Shown here: positions 30,631-38,291 of the stretch, in pieces
Position numbering within the stretch: the first letter of the stretch is position 1
How the letters are laid out: every line of letters begins with the position of its first letter
NCBI GenBank assembly: GCA_020200155.1
Contig: JAIVJG010000009.1
Span: 1 to 43,176 of the forward strand
DNA length: 43,176 bases
Direction: 5' to 3'
Origin: Acidobacteriota bacterium
GTDB taxonomy: Bacteria > Acidobacteriota > Blastocatellia > Pyrinomonadales > Pyrinomonadaceae
The notes under the pieces: model-generated
What the model saw: only the letters and a program-made list of their open reading frames with translations
Told to the model about the DNA's origin: nothing
Databases searched by the model: none
Made by a program: the position numbers and the translations under genes

Positions 30631-32238
30631 ATGAAAAGACTTCGACGCCCGGCGGTCGGCAGTTTGGCCGCCTTCGTTTTTTGCGCCGCGCTCGGTGCGA
30701 CGAACGTGACGTTCGGGGCGGTGGCGTCCGCTACGGCTCCCGCCGGCGAGGGCGACAAGACGCGCGGGCGCGCCGATCATGCGTTGCGCGCGGGCGATTT
30801 CGAGGATGCAGAGAAAATTTATCGCGAATTGCTCGCCAAACACCCGCAGGACGTGGCTGTACGTCTGGGCCTGAGCCACGCGCTGCTCAAGCAGCGGAAG
30901 ATTCAGGACGCCTTCGATCAGGCGGCGCGCGTCGTCGCCGTCGAGCCGATGAGCGCGCGAGCGCACGCGCTGATCGGCGCGGCCCTGCTGGCCGCAGGCG
31001 ACTTCCGCGTCTCGGTCGAAGAGTTCCGCACAGCACTCAGCTTCAAGGATGACGAGGCCATCGCGGTTGCGGGGCTGGCGATGATTGACTTCTATGAGAA
31101 CCGCCTCACGTCGAGCATGGAGGGCCTGCGCCGCGCGGCGTTCCTCGATCCTGACGAGCCGGACTACTACTACAATCTCGGCCAGGTTTCCGCGCGCTCC
31201 GAGCGATACGCGGAAGCCGCCAGAGCCTATGAGCGTTTCCTGCGTATCGCCCCGCGTACGGACGCCGACCGCCGGGCGCGCATCCGCGGCCTGATAGACT
31301 TCCTCCGTTACCTCGGCACGCAGGGCGATCTTCTGCGCGTCGGCGGCGCATCGCGCAACGTCATCTCCTTCGACCTCACGAACAACCGTCCGATTGTCAC
31401 CGTCCGCATCAACAACTCGAAAGAGCCGCTCCGCTTCGTCGTAGACACGGGCGCGGGGATGACCGTCATCTCGACGAACGCGGCTGAACGACTGGGGCTG
31501 AGTCCGGTCGCGCGCGGTGGGATGGCGCGGGCCATCGGCGGCGGCGGGCGCTTCGAGATCGTCTACGGCTTCATCCAGTCGCTGCACATAGGCGACGCGC
31601 ACGTCGAGCGCGTGCCCGTCTACATTCGCCCGTTCTTCAACGCACAGGAGCCGGTTGACGGCTACGTCGGACTCTCGATTCTCTCGAAATTTCTCTCCTC
31701 GGTTGATTACGGGGCGTGCACACTTCAGTTGCTGCGTGACGACGCTATCCCGGCCTACAACCCCGTCGCCCCGCCGCCCGGCATCGAAATCCCGATTCGC
31801 GTTACCTCCAGCGGCTTCTGGAGCGGCGAGATAAAAATCGAAGGCATTGAGAAGCCCGTCAACTTCATCATTGACACGGGCGCGAGCATCTCCGTTATCT
31901 CTGAGGCGCTGGCCGCGCGCGAAGATATGGGACGCTTCGCGCAAAAGTCGCGCATCCAGATTTACGGCGCAGCCGGACTGACTGAAAATGTCCAGACGCT
32001 GATGCTGCCCGCGATGTTTCTCGGCTCGCACACCCGCAAGAACGTGCCCGCCGCCGTCCTCGACCTCGGCTCGATCAACGAGACTGCCGGGTTCGAGCAG
32101 ACCGGCATCGTCGGCGGAAACGTCCTCCGCAATTTCCGTGTGACCTTCGACTTCGCGCACGGTGTCGTCCGTCTCGAACCCATCAGGAACGCGCCCGCCG
32201 ACGACGCCAAAACGCCCATCGTCACCAGCCAAACATGA
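30631..32238 (+). CDS. Secreted TPR protein with two retropepsin-like aspartyl protease domains
   Basis: 535 residues. Signal peptide at about 1-31. TPR repeats span about 43-235 (AGDFEDAEKIYRELLAKHPQ, EPMSARAHALIGAALLAAGD, DYYYNLGQVSARSERYAEAA). Two tandem retropepsin-like domains follow, each with the catalytic triad motif: FVVDTGAGMTVIS (Asp272) and FIIDTGASISVIS (Asp415), with the hydrophobic-GLSI and VGGNVLRNF flap-end counterparts. Since retropepsins work as dimers, the two domains could form a single-chain active site. The ATG at 30631 follows GGGAG at 5 bases, an ideal ribosome site; the longer open frame is element H. Last four bases overlap the PIN gene (ATGA), so the two are coupled. 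Confidence 0.85.
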   Translation: MKRLRRPAVGSLAAFVFCAALGATNVTFGAVASATAPAGEGDKTRGRADHALRAGDFEDAEKIYRELLAKHPQDVAVRLGLSHALLKQRKIQDAFDQAARVVAVEPMSARAHALIGAALLAAGDFRVSVEEFRTALSFKDDEAIAVAGLAMIDFYENRLTSSMEGLRRAAFLDPDEPDYYYNLGQVSARSERYAEAARAYERFLRIAPRTDADRRARIRGLIDFLRYLGTQGDLLRVGGASRNVISFDLTNNRPIVTVRINNSKEPLRFVVDTGAGMTVISTNAAERLGLSPVARGGMARAIGGGGRFEIVYGFIQSLHIGDAHVERVPVYIRPFFNAQEPVDGYVGLSILSKFLSSVDYGACTLQLLRDDAIPAYNPVAPPPGIEIPIRVTSSGFWSGEIKIEGIEKPVNFIIDTGASISVISEALAAREDMGRFAQKSRIQIYGAAGLTENVQTLMLPAMFLGSHTRKNVPAAVLDLGSINETAGFEQTGIVGGNVLRNFRVTFDFAHGVVRLEPIRNAPADDAKTPIVTSQT

Positions 32239-32714
32239 AGCAGAGCATTTATCTTGAAACCTCCGTCGTCGGCGCGTATCTCGACAACGGCGAGCCGTTC
32301 CGCCGCGATCTGACGATCCGTTGGTGGGAGCACGAAATGTCGGAGTACCACGCCGTCATTTCGCCGCTCGTCGTGCGCGAACTTGAGCGCGTGCCGGAGC
32401 CGCACCGCACGGGCTATCTCAAACTCGTCGAACCGCTCGCACGCGTCGAGCTGACGGACGAGGCCACGATTCTCGCCGAAGGGTACATCGCGCGCGGCAT
32501 CTTTCACCGCAAGTACATCGGCGACGCGATGCACGTTGCAGTCGCCTCGTTCCACAAGATAGACTATCTCGTGACGTGGAACTTCGGACATCTCGCGAAC
32601 GTGCGCAGGCAGGCACGCATCCGGCTCTTCAACACGACCGCCGGCTTCTTCGTCCCGCAGATCGTCACGCCGGAGTTTCTGGTTTCCGAGTTGACGGAGA
32701 AGAGTGATAGATAA
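32235..32714 (+). CDS. PIN-domain protein (putative toxin RNase)
   Basis: 159 residues. The start SIYLETSVVGAYLD is the first PIN acidic site (Glu8 in the YLETS form used by one branch of PIN proteins), with a second acid in VVRELERV (Glu49) and a third in YIGDAMHVAVA (Asp97), and TWNFGHLAN near 114-122. These positions fit the metal-binding pocket of PIN nucleases, which in VapC toxins cleave RNA. The ATG overlaps the TGA of the preceding gene by ATGA, indicating coupling to the TPR-retropepsin gene. A short antitoxin-like gene lies 400 bases downstream after an unrelated membrane ORF. Confidence 0.85.
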   Translation: MKQSIYLETSVVGAYLDNGEPFRRDLTIRWWEHEMSEYHAVISPLVVRELERVPEPHRTGYLKLVEPLARVELTDEATILAEGYIARGIFHRKYIGDAMHVAVASFHKIDYLVTWNFGHLANVRRQARIRLFNTTAGFFVPQIVTPEFLVSELTEKSDR

Positions 32715-32755
32715 TGAGTCCTGTTTTTCATACTTAAGTGCCTAAACACCAACGG

Positions 32756-33097
32756 ATGAAATTATCTAGTCTCGCAAACAAATTCGATGACGCATTAGTC
32801 GGGAGCACCCGGTTCCGGCTGGCGATGATTTTCATCATCGTGCCTTCGACAATTTTTCTCCTCGACATTCTGTTGGGAGAGGGATTGATTCTCGGAGGAA
32901 TGGTAATAATCGGTTCGTATTGCATCGCACTCCTGATTGGCGCGCTCTCGTCTGCGCTCGACGATCAAGGAATATTTAGAATCTGCCGAACCTTCATCGC
33001 TCTTACCAGTCCGTTTGTGCTTGGTAGTTTAGTCTTTCTAGTTTACGTGGGTCTTTGGATTGTTTATCTTTTGTTCGTTGGCCGGTTAGATTTCTGA
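32756..33097 (+). CDS. Small low-GC membrane protein, no recognised family
   Basis: 113 residues from ATG 32756 (a GTG at 32738 gives 119). Three hydrophobic spans: FRLAMIFIIVPSTIFLLDILL, LILGGMVIIGSYCIALLIGAL and PFVLGSLVFLVYVGLWIVYLLF. No family recognised. Counting three 60-base lines by eye gives about 47 % GC, well below the 60 % of the surroundings, and codon use differs (many AT-ending codons), suggesting recent acquisition. No Shine-Dalgarno is seen at either start. It lies between the PIN gene and the antitoxin-like gene. It might be a real integral membrane protein of an accessory element. Confidence 0.6.
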   Translation: MKLSSLANKFDDALVGSTRFRLAMIFIIVPSTIFLLDILLGEGLILGGMVIIGSYCIALLIGALSSALDDQGIFRICRTFIALTSPFVLGSLVFLVYVGLWIVYLLFVGRLDF

Positions 33098-33113
33098 ATT
33101 AATGTATTGAGTT

Positions 33114-33338
33114 ATGTACCGTAAGCCGAAATTCCTCGAAGAGCTGCACGCCATCCGCGAAGAGATGTCGCGTGAGGCCGATTACGATGTCGAGTTGTTC
33201 GCCGAGATGACGCGCACAGGCCAGCGCCCGACCCACGGCCCGGTGCACAACATCAGGGGCTTGAAGAGTCGCGCACCGCGTGCCGACGAACGGACGGGCG
33301 CGGCGACGAAACCCGCGCGCCGGAAAATCAGTGGTTAA
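33114..33338 (+). CDS. Putative antitoxin partner of the PIN protein
   Basis: 74 residues. The N-terminal half, KFLEELHAIREEMSREADYDVELFAE, has the pattern (E-(I/L)HxIRExx..Y-D) seen in small proteins that neighbour PIN-domain toxins as antitoxins. The C-terminal half is basic and low in hydrophobics. It lies in the same direction as the PIN gene but with the membrane ORF between, whereas normally such partners are directly adjacent. ATG 33114 has no strong ribosome site. Family assignment rests on the pattern only. Confidence 0.6.
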   Translation: MYRKPKFLEELHAIREEMSREADYDVELFAEMTRTGQRPTHGPVHNIRGLKSRAPRADERTGAATKPARRKISG

Positions 33339-33343
33339 TTGCG

Positions 33344-33393
33344 AGAGGTCGGAGGTTGGAGAGGATTTTATCGCCAACTAACCTTCAACCTCT
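33344..33393. repeat. Heptad-repeat hairpin element G
   Basis: Left arm words: GAGGTCG, GAGGTTG, GAGAGG. Right arm words: AACCTTC, AACCTCT. AGAGGTCGGAGGTTGGAG pairs with CTAACCTTCAACCTCT with few mismatches. It lies 6 bases past the antitoxin-like stop and 20 bases before the next start. Word set shared with element E. Confidence 0.7.
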
Positions 33394-33412
33394 TATTTCT
33401 ATTCGAGTGGTT

Positions 33413-34204
33413 ATGGACGAAACGTTTGCCGCCATCGGGTTGGAAGTGCCGAGCGAGAAGGATTTCAACTATCTCGCGGAGCGGGCCGGCGACCACGGCG
33501 AGCCGACGCAGCTTTCGCGACGCGGCGCGGTGCTGCACGGGCGGTGCTGGAAACTCGGCGAGGGGCTGGAAGTCTGGACGGTGCTCTACGAGTCGGGCAC
33601 GGGCGAGGTTTTCTACGCCGACTGCCGCCCCGGTTTCCGCGCGCGCTACACGCAGCGCATCACGCCGTGGGCGCTGACCGAGTATGACGAGGACGGCGAG
33701 GCCATCGTGCACGGCTTCTGCGACGGCACGGAGACGGAGGTGCTCTTCGAGTTGCAGAACCTGACTGAGGTCGGCCCCGAAGGATTTCGCGCGCAGGAAT
33801 TGCAGGTCGGCCTGTGCGGGCTGGCGTACCGCGCGAGGGTGTCGAAGACGAAGCCCGAACACATGCGTTGGGAGCCGCTCGAAAAAGCCGCGCCGTCGCG
33901 CGCCGCGCATGAAAACGATTGGAGCCTGACGGGGCGCGTCCTCTCTTTCAAATCCTTACGCAATCCTCTGTCGGGGAGCGAACTGCACTGGGTCTATCTC
34001 GACCTCGAACAATTAAGGCTCGAAGTGCTCGTCAATCGTCGTGCGCTGCGTGGCGGCGCGCTCGCGCTCGGCGCGACTCTCTCGGCGGAGGTCTGGTTGC
34101 AGGGCCACATCCTCGACCGCCGCGCGCTCCTCTCGCGCTACGAAGGCGCGGATACCTCCTGTTCGATGGCCGACCTGTGGACGCACCTGAAACGGCGAAA
34201 CTGA
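33413..34204 (+). CDS. Conserved-looking cytoplasmic protein, unknown function
   Basis: 263 residues, no signal peptide or membrane helix. The protein looks globular and mixed alpha/beta with two halves: an N-terminal half rich in aromatic and charged residues (VLHGRCWKLGEGLEVWTVLYE, ADCRPGFRARYTQRI) and a C-terminal half with WSLTGRVLSFKSLRNPLSGSELHWVYLDLEQLRLEVLVNRRAL, like an OB-type barrel. I do not recognise the family. ATG 33413 is preceded by GAGTGG; element G and the upstream open frame (to 33356) precede it. The base composition matches the neighbourhood, so it is probably a normal gene of the organism. Confidence 0.7.
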   Translation: MDETFAAIGLEVPSEKDFNYLAERAGDHGEPTQLSRRGAVLHGRCWKLGEGLEVWTVLYESGTGEVFYADCRPGFRARYTQRITPWALTEYDEDGEAIVHGFCDGTETEVLFELQNLTEVGPEGFRAQELQVGLCGLAYRARVSKTKPEHMRWEPLEKAAPSRAAHENDWSLTGRVLSFKSLRNPLSGSELHWVYLDLEQLRLEVLVNRRALRGGALALGATLSAEVWLQGHILDRRALLSRYEGADTSCSMADLWTHLKRRN

Positions 34205-34382
34205 CGCCCGGAAAATTCAGGCATCGAGGCGAGATAGAATCAAGGCAAGCAGTCGTTAATCTGCCGAACGACTCACATTCGTTAACATCTGAAATCAGCG
34301 CCCGGAACTCTGGCGCGCGAATACCGGGTGCGCCCGCCGTGCATTGAGTAGTTCTAAAAGTGAACAGGGATTGAGGGGTTGA

Positions 34383-37300
34383 ATGACGATAAGACCTCGC
34401 ATCTGGCTCATCCACTGTATCTGTTTCCTCTACATTCTATTTATCGGCGGCGTCGCGCCGGAAGCAGCGAGGGCCGTGGACGCGCCCGTGCTGATTAGCG
34501 AACCGGCTTCGACGCGGGCGATTGCCGTCTCCGCTCCGACATTCCTGCGCGAGCCGTTCACGCCTGCATGTACGCTCGCGCTGTGTCTGGGGCAGCGCAC
34601 GCGCGTGATGCTCTTCGCCATGAACCTGACGCTCCAGACAGGCGAGGACGTGTCCGTCGTCACGGCGGAAGCCGAGGATGAGGCGCATGGTGTTTTTAAT
34701 CTTCAGGTCGAGTACGTCGGGAAGGTTCCGGGTTTTGATTGGATGAGCGCCGTCGTCGTGAAACTGCACGACGATATGGGCGATGCAGGCGACGTGTTGG
34801 TGCGAATCGCGTATCGAGGCGCGGGCAGCAATCGCGTGCGCGTTGGAATCGGCCACGTCGGCGGCGGCCTCGCGGACGACAGCGGAGCACTCCCGACACC
34901 CGCGCCTCCGTTCGTCATCAGCGGTCTTGTGACTGAAGGGCCGTCCGCGCTCGCAGGCGTGACGCTGGCGTTGAGCGGCGGGCGCAGCGCGGCGTTAACG
35001 ACGGGCTTGGACGGCAAATTCTCATTCGGAGACCTTCTGGCCGGAGATAGCTACACCGTCACGGCGTCGAAACCCTGCTACAGCTTTAGCCCCGCGAGCC
35101 TCTCTTTCGACAAACTTTTCAGCAATCCCTTTGTCGGCTTCAAGGGCGAAGTAAATAAAATCGAAGGCCGTTTGCAGGATACCGGCGGGCAGGCGATCAG
35201 CGGCGCAACAATCACGCTGGCCGGCGCGCAGCCCGCGACAACGCAAACAGGCGGCGACGGGAAGTATTCTTTCGATTGCTTGACTCCGGGCAGTTACACC
35301 GTCACGCCGTCGCACGTCCACTACAATTTCAACCCCGCGAGCCAGATTTTCGTCGGGCTGGCCGGGAGCCGGACGGCAAACTTTACCGGCACGCTGAAGA
35401 CCTTCACGATTCGCGGGCACGCCTCTAAGTCTGATGGGACGAACCTCGCCGGCGTTACGATCACGCTCGGCGGTGCTCAGACGGGTTCCGTCAACAGCGA
35501 CGACAATGGCGACTACGCTTTTGCTGTTGCCGCGCGCGGCAGCTACACCGTGTCAGCCGGCAAGCTACAGTTCGACTTCACGCCGCAGACTCAGACCTTC
35601 AACAATCTCAGCGCGGATCAGACGGCCAACTTCACGGGCGCGTTGAAGAACTACACGATCAGCGGGCGCGCGGCGACCCCGGAAGGCGCGAGCATCAGGG
35701 GCGCGTCCGTTTCTCTCGGCGGCTCACAGACTCGCGCGACGACCACGGACGAGAATGGCGACTACTCGTTCGTGAACGTCACCGCGACGGGCAATTACAC
35801 CGTCGCGGTGAGCAGGATTCACTACAGTTTCGCCACCGCCGTCATGGTCTTCAACAATCTCACGTCGAACCAGACGGCCAACTTCACGGGCGTCGCTGAG
35901 CGTTTCAACATCGCCGGCCAGATCGTCGGCGAAGGCCGTCCGCTGGGCGGCCTGACCGTCGGACTGAGCGGCTCGCAAACCTCTTCAACCTCCACCGACG
36001 TGAATGGCGCGTACCAATTCAGCGTGGCCGCCGAAGGCGACTATACGATTACGCCATCGGAGAAGAATTACTATGCCTTCGCGCCGCAGGGCCGTAGTTT
36101 CGTCAACGTGGTTGCCGACCAGACGGCGAGCTTCGCCGCGACCCGCTCGCAGATTCCGAGTCCGCAGAAGGTGTTGGAGTTCGACGGCTCGCCGAAGACT
36201 GTTGATTACAATTTCTACTTCGAGCCGGACATAGACCTCGGCCATTTTTTCTGGGAGTTCTGGGCCGTGCCCCGCGAGAATGCAAGCGGGACGTACCTGC
36301 TCTCCGATGGCTACGGCGGGGCGCACGCGCTGCTCTTCGGCTTCGGCTTCCTCGGCGGCAGCGAGCCGGGGCGTTACCAGTTGACCGGCAATGTCTGGAC
36401 TGGCTCGGCGGCCATCACCTTCAGCAGCGATGAAGGCCCGGCGGTCGGCGAGTGGGGGCATTACTCCATCGGTTGGGACGGGCACGAGATCGTCACGTAC
36501 TTCGACGGCGTGCCGGTTGGCAAGACGGCGTTCGCCGGCCCGCGCCGCTCCGGCGGGTTCATCAACGGAGGCGGAAGGCTGCTCATCGGCGGCTCCGACC
36601 ACAGCAACCTGATCGGCAGGATTGCGCAGCTACGCGGCTTCGAGGGCAGCAACCCGCGTGAAAACACGAGCGCCGCCGGCAACGATTCGACGCACGCGTC
36701 CTTCGCGCCGGAGACGGTCTTCAGACTGGGCGGTAACGTGTTGAGCAACTTCTTCCGTCCGATACAGACGGTTGACGACCTTTCAAACGGGCTGAACGGC
36801 AGCCTCCATCCGGGACGCCTGCGCGGCACGCCTTCGCCCTTCGGCCTGCTCACGTTTTGCGAAGAGTGCCCGCGCCCGCAATACGTCTCTGACCCGACGG
36901 CCCCGGACTTCGCGACGGCGACTGACCCGGCGCAACGTCAATTCACTCCACCGCCCACGCCGGGCGCGGCGCTCGTCTTCGACTCCTTCTCGCGCAAAAA
37001 CTCCACCTACCTGCTCGAAGGCAACGGCGGCCTCGGCTCAACCGAAGGAGGTTCGCTGGGGGCGCAGCAGTGGCGCACCTCTGTCCCGTCATTATCGAGA
37101 CAGCCCTTCGGCATTCTGAATGAGCGCGCGGTCTTGCTCGCCAACGACAGGGCGCTGGCGTGGGTATCCATCGAGTCGCCCGCGACGAATTTCGACATCC
37201 TCGCTGACCGGCATCCCGGCAGGTGGGGCGGCGGCCTCGACACGGGACTCAGTTTCCGCGTCGAGGATGCGGACAACTATTTCTTCGCCTACACTGGCGA

Positions 37301-37574
37301 AAGCAATCAGGATGCCGGCGTGCGTGCGCTGGCCGTCGGCTACTACAAGGGAGGCCGGCGCACAGACCTCGCGGCGGGAGTGTTGATGCCGCGAGGGTGG
37401 ACGACGCTGCAAGTGGTGACGAACGCAACCGGCGCGATCAACGTCTTCGCGGACGGGACGCTTGTTTATTCCACCACGAACACACTGTTGGCCTCAGCCA
37501 CGGGCGCGGGATTGTATAACGACCGGCCCGGCCTCGGTCTCTCGAATCGCTGGGATAACTTCACCGTCTACTAA
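34383..37574 (+). CDS. Large secreted protein: five carboxypeptidase-regulatory-like repeats plus concanavalin-like domains
   Basis: 1063 residues. N-terminal signal/hydrophobic stretch to about residue 30. A beta domain (about 50-170) follows. Residues 177-590 form five ~83-residue repeats starting near 177, 260, 341, 424 and 508. Each carries (I/V)SGxV..(L/I)AGVTVxLGG..TTTDxxGxYSF..xxGxYTVTxSxxxYxFxPxxxxFxNLxxDQTANFTG, i.e. the CarboxypepD_reg/SpaA-like beta-sandwich. Residues ~600-760 (VLEFDGSPKTVDYNF..., FYFEPDIDLGHFFWEFW, YFDGVPVGKTAFAG) look like a LamG/ConA lectin domain, and a second similar jelly roll follows near 860-1063 (ALVFDSFSRKNS, GLSFRVEDADNYFFAYTG, WDNFTVY). No sorting tail is seen. 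ATG 34383 follows GAGGGG. Probably a surface or extracellular carbohydrate-interacting protein. Confidence 0.82.
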   Translation: MTIRPRIWLIHCICFLYILFIGGVAPEAARAVDAPVLISEPASTRAIAVSAPTFLREPFTPACTLALCLGQRTRVMLFAMNLTLQTGEDVSVVTAEAEDEAHGVFNLQVEYVGKVPGFDWMSAVVVKLHDDMGDAGDVLVRIAYRGAGSNRVRVGIGHVGGGLADDSGALPTPAPPFVISGLVTEGPSALAGVTLALSGGRSAALTTGLDGKFSFGDLLAGDSYTVTASKPCYSFSPASLSFDKLFSNPFVGFKGEVNKIEGRLQDTGGQAISGATITLAGAQPATTQTGGDGKYSFDCLTPGSYTVTPSHVHYNFNPASQIFVGLAGSRTANFTGTLKTFTIRGHASKSDGTNLAGVTITLGGAQTGSVNSDDNGDYAFAVAARGSYTVSAGKLQFDFTPQTQTFNNLSADQTANFTGALKNYTISGRAATPEGASIRGASVSLGGSQTRATTTDENGDYSFVNVTATGNYTVAVSRIHYSFATAVMVFNNLTSNQTANFTGVAERFNIAGQIVGEGRPLGGLTVGLSGSQTSSTSTDVNGAYQFSVAAEGDYTITPSEKNYYAFAPQGRSFVNVVADQTASFAATRSQIPSPQKVLEFDGSPKTVDYNFYFEPDIDLGHFFWEFWAVPRENASGTYLLSDGYGGAHALLFGFGFLGGSEPGRYQLTGNVWTGSAAITFSSDEGPAVGEWGHYSIGWDGHEIVTYFDGVPVGKTAFAGPRRSGGFINGGGRLLIGGSDHSNLIGRIAQLRGFEGSNPRENTSAAGNDSTHASFAPETVFRLGGNVLSNFFRPIQTVDDLSNGLNGSLHPGRLRGTPSPFGLLTFCEECPRPQYVSDPTAPDFATATDPAQRQFTPPPTPGAALVFDSFSRKNSTYLLEGNGGLGSTEGGSLGAQQWRTSVPSLSRQPFGILNERAVLLANDRALAWVSIESPATNFDILADRHPGRWGGGLDTGLSFRVEDADNYFFAYTGESNQDAGVRALAVGYYKGGRRTDLAAGVLMPRGWTTLQVVTNATGAINVFADGTLVYSTTNTLLASATGAGLYNDRPGLGLSNRWDNFTVY
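34911..36150 (+). repeat. Five tandem ~250-bp coding repeats
   Basis: Start points near 34911, 35160, 35403, 35652 and 35904. The DNA has drifted, but CAGACGGCCAACTTCACGGG is identical in the junctions after repeats three and four. This suggests duplication within the gene. Confidence 0.65.
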
Positions 37575-37703
37575 CGCCGCGACGGAGGTTGTCAGGGTGG
37601 CATGCCATTGAGAGGGAAAGCGTGCGAGCCGCGCCGCGCCGCTGTCTTCCGTGGGGAGTAGTGGAGTAAAATGTGGTTTCACAAAGAGGACGCTGACCAC
37701 TGA

Positions 37704-38291
37704 ATGTCTGTTCCCAAACGCCTTGCGCTCTCCGCGCTCATCTTTATCCTCCTCTGCGCCGCAGGACTCTATTTCTTCAACCAGTACTGGATTCACCGCT
37801 ACGACGCTTTGATCTCGAAGCAGGCGGGCATCTACCGGCTCGACCCCGATCTGGTCTGGAGCATCATCTACGAGGAGACGTATTTCAGCCCGTGGAAAAA
37901 GGGCGAGGCGGGCGAGATCGGATTGATGCAGGTGACGCCGACTGTCGGGCGCGAGTGGGCCGCCGAGACAGGTATGCGCGAGTTTGGCGGGCGCATGCGG
38001 AGCGACCCCGAAGGCGTCCTGCGCGACCCGGAGCGCAACGTCCAGATCGGCTGCTGGTATCTGGAAAAAATCTCGAAGGACTACCGCGACACGCCGGGCG
38101 CGGAGGCGCGCATCGTCGCGGCTTACAACGCCGGGCCGAGCCGCGCCGTCGAGTGGAATAAGATCGCGCCGGGGCAGCGTTCGCTCACCGCCGAACAATT
38201 CGTCGCGCGCATTGACATCGCCTCGACGCGCGCCTACGTCTCAAACATTCTCGAACGCTACCGGAAAGTGAAAGCGAGCGGCAAGCGTTGA
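37704..38291 (+). CDS. Lytic transglycosylase (SLT domain), membrane-anchored
   Basis: 195 residues. An N-terminal membrane anchor/signal at about 6-29 (LALSALIFILLCAAGLYFF). The SLT (lysozyme-like) domain follows: IYRLDPDLVWSIIYEETYFSPW with the probable catalytic Glu58 in EETYF, GEIGLMQVTP, then NVQIGCWYLEKI, RIVAAYNAGPSRAVEW and the C-terminal STRAYVSNILERYRK. Slt-type enzymes cleave the MurNAc-GlcNAc bond, forming 1,6-anhydro ends. ATG 37704 has AGAGG about 15 bases upstream, which is distant. It overlaps the following MFS gene by four bases (TTGA). Confidence 0.87.
   Translation: MSVPKRLALSALIFILLCAAGLYFFNQYWIHRYDALISKQAGIYRLDPDLVWSIIYEETYFSPWKKGEAGEIGLMQVTPTVGREWAAETGMREFGGRMRSDPEGVLRDPERNVQIGCWYLEKISKDYRDTPGAEARIVAAYNAGPSRAVEWNKIAPGQRSLTAEQFVARIDIASTRAYVSNILERYRKVKASGKR

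Noticed and set aside
30559-32232. 557-codon minus frame opposite the TPR-retropepsin gene
   Set aside because: Exact antisense of a gene with signal peptide and protease motifs; the long frame results from high GC at third positions.
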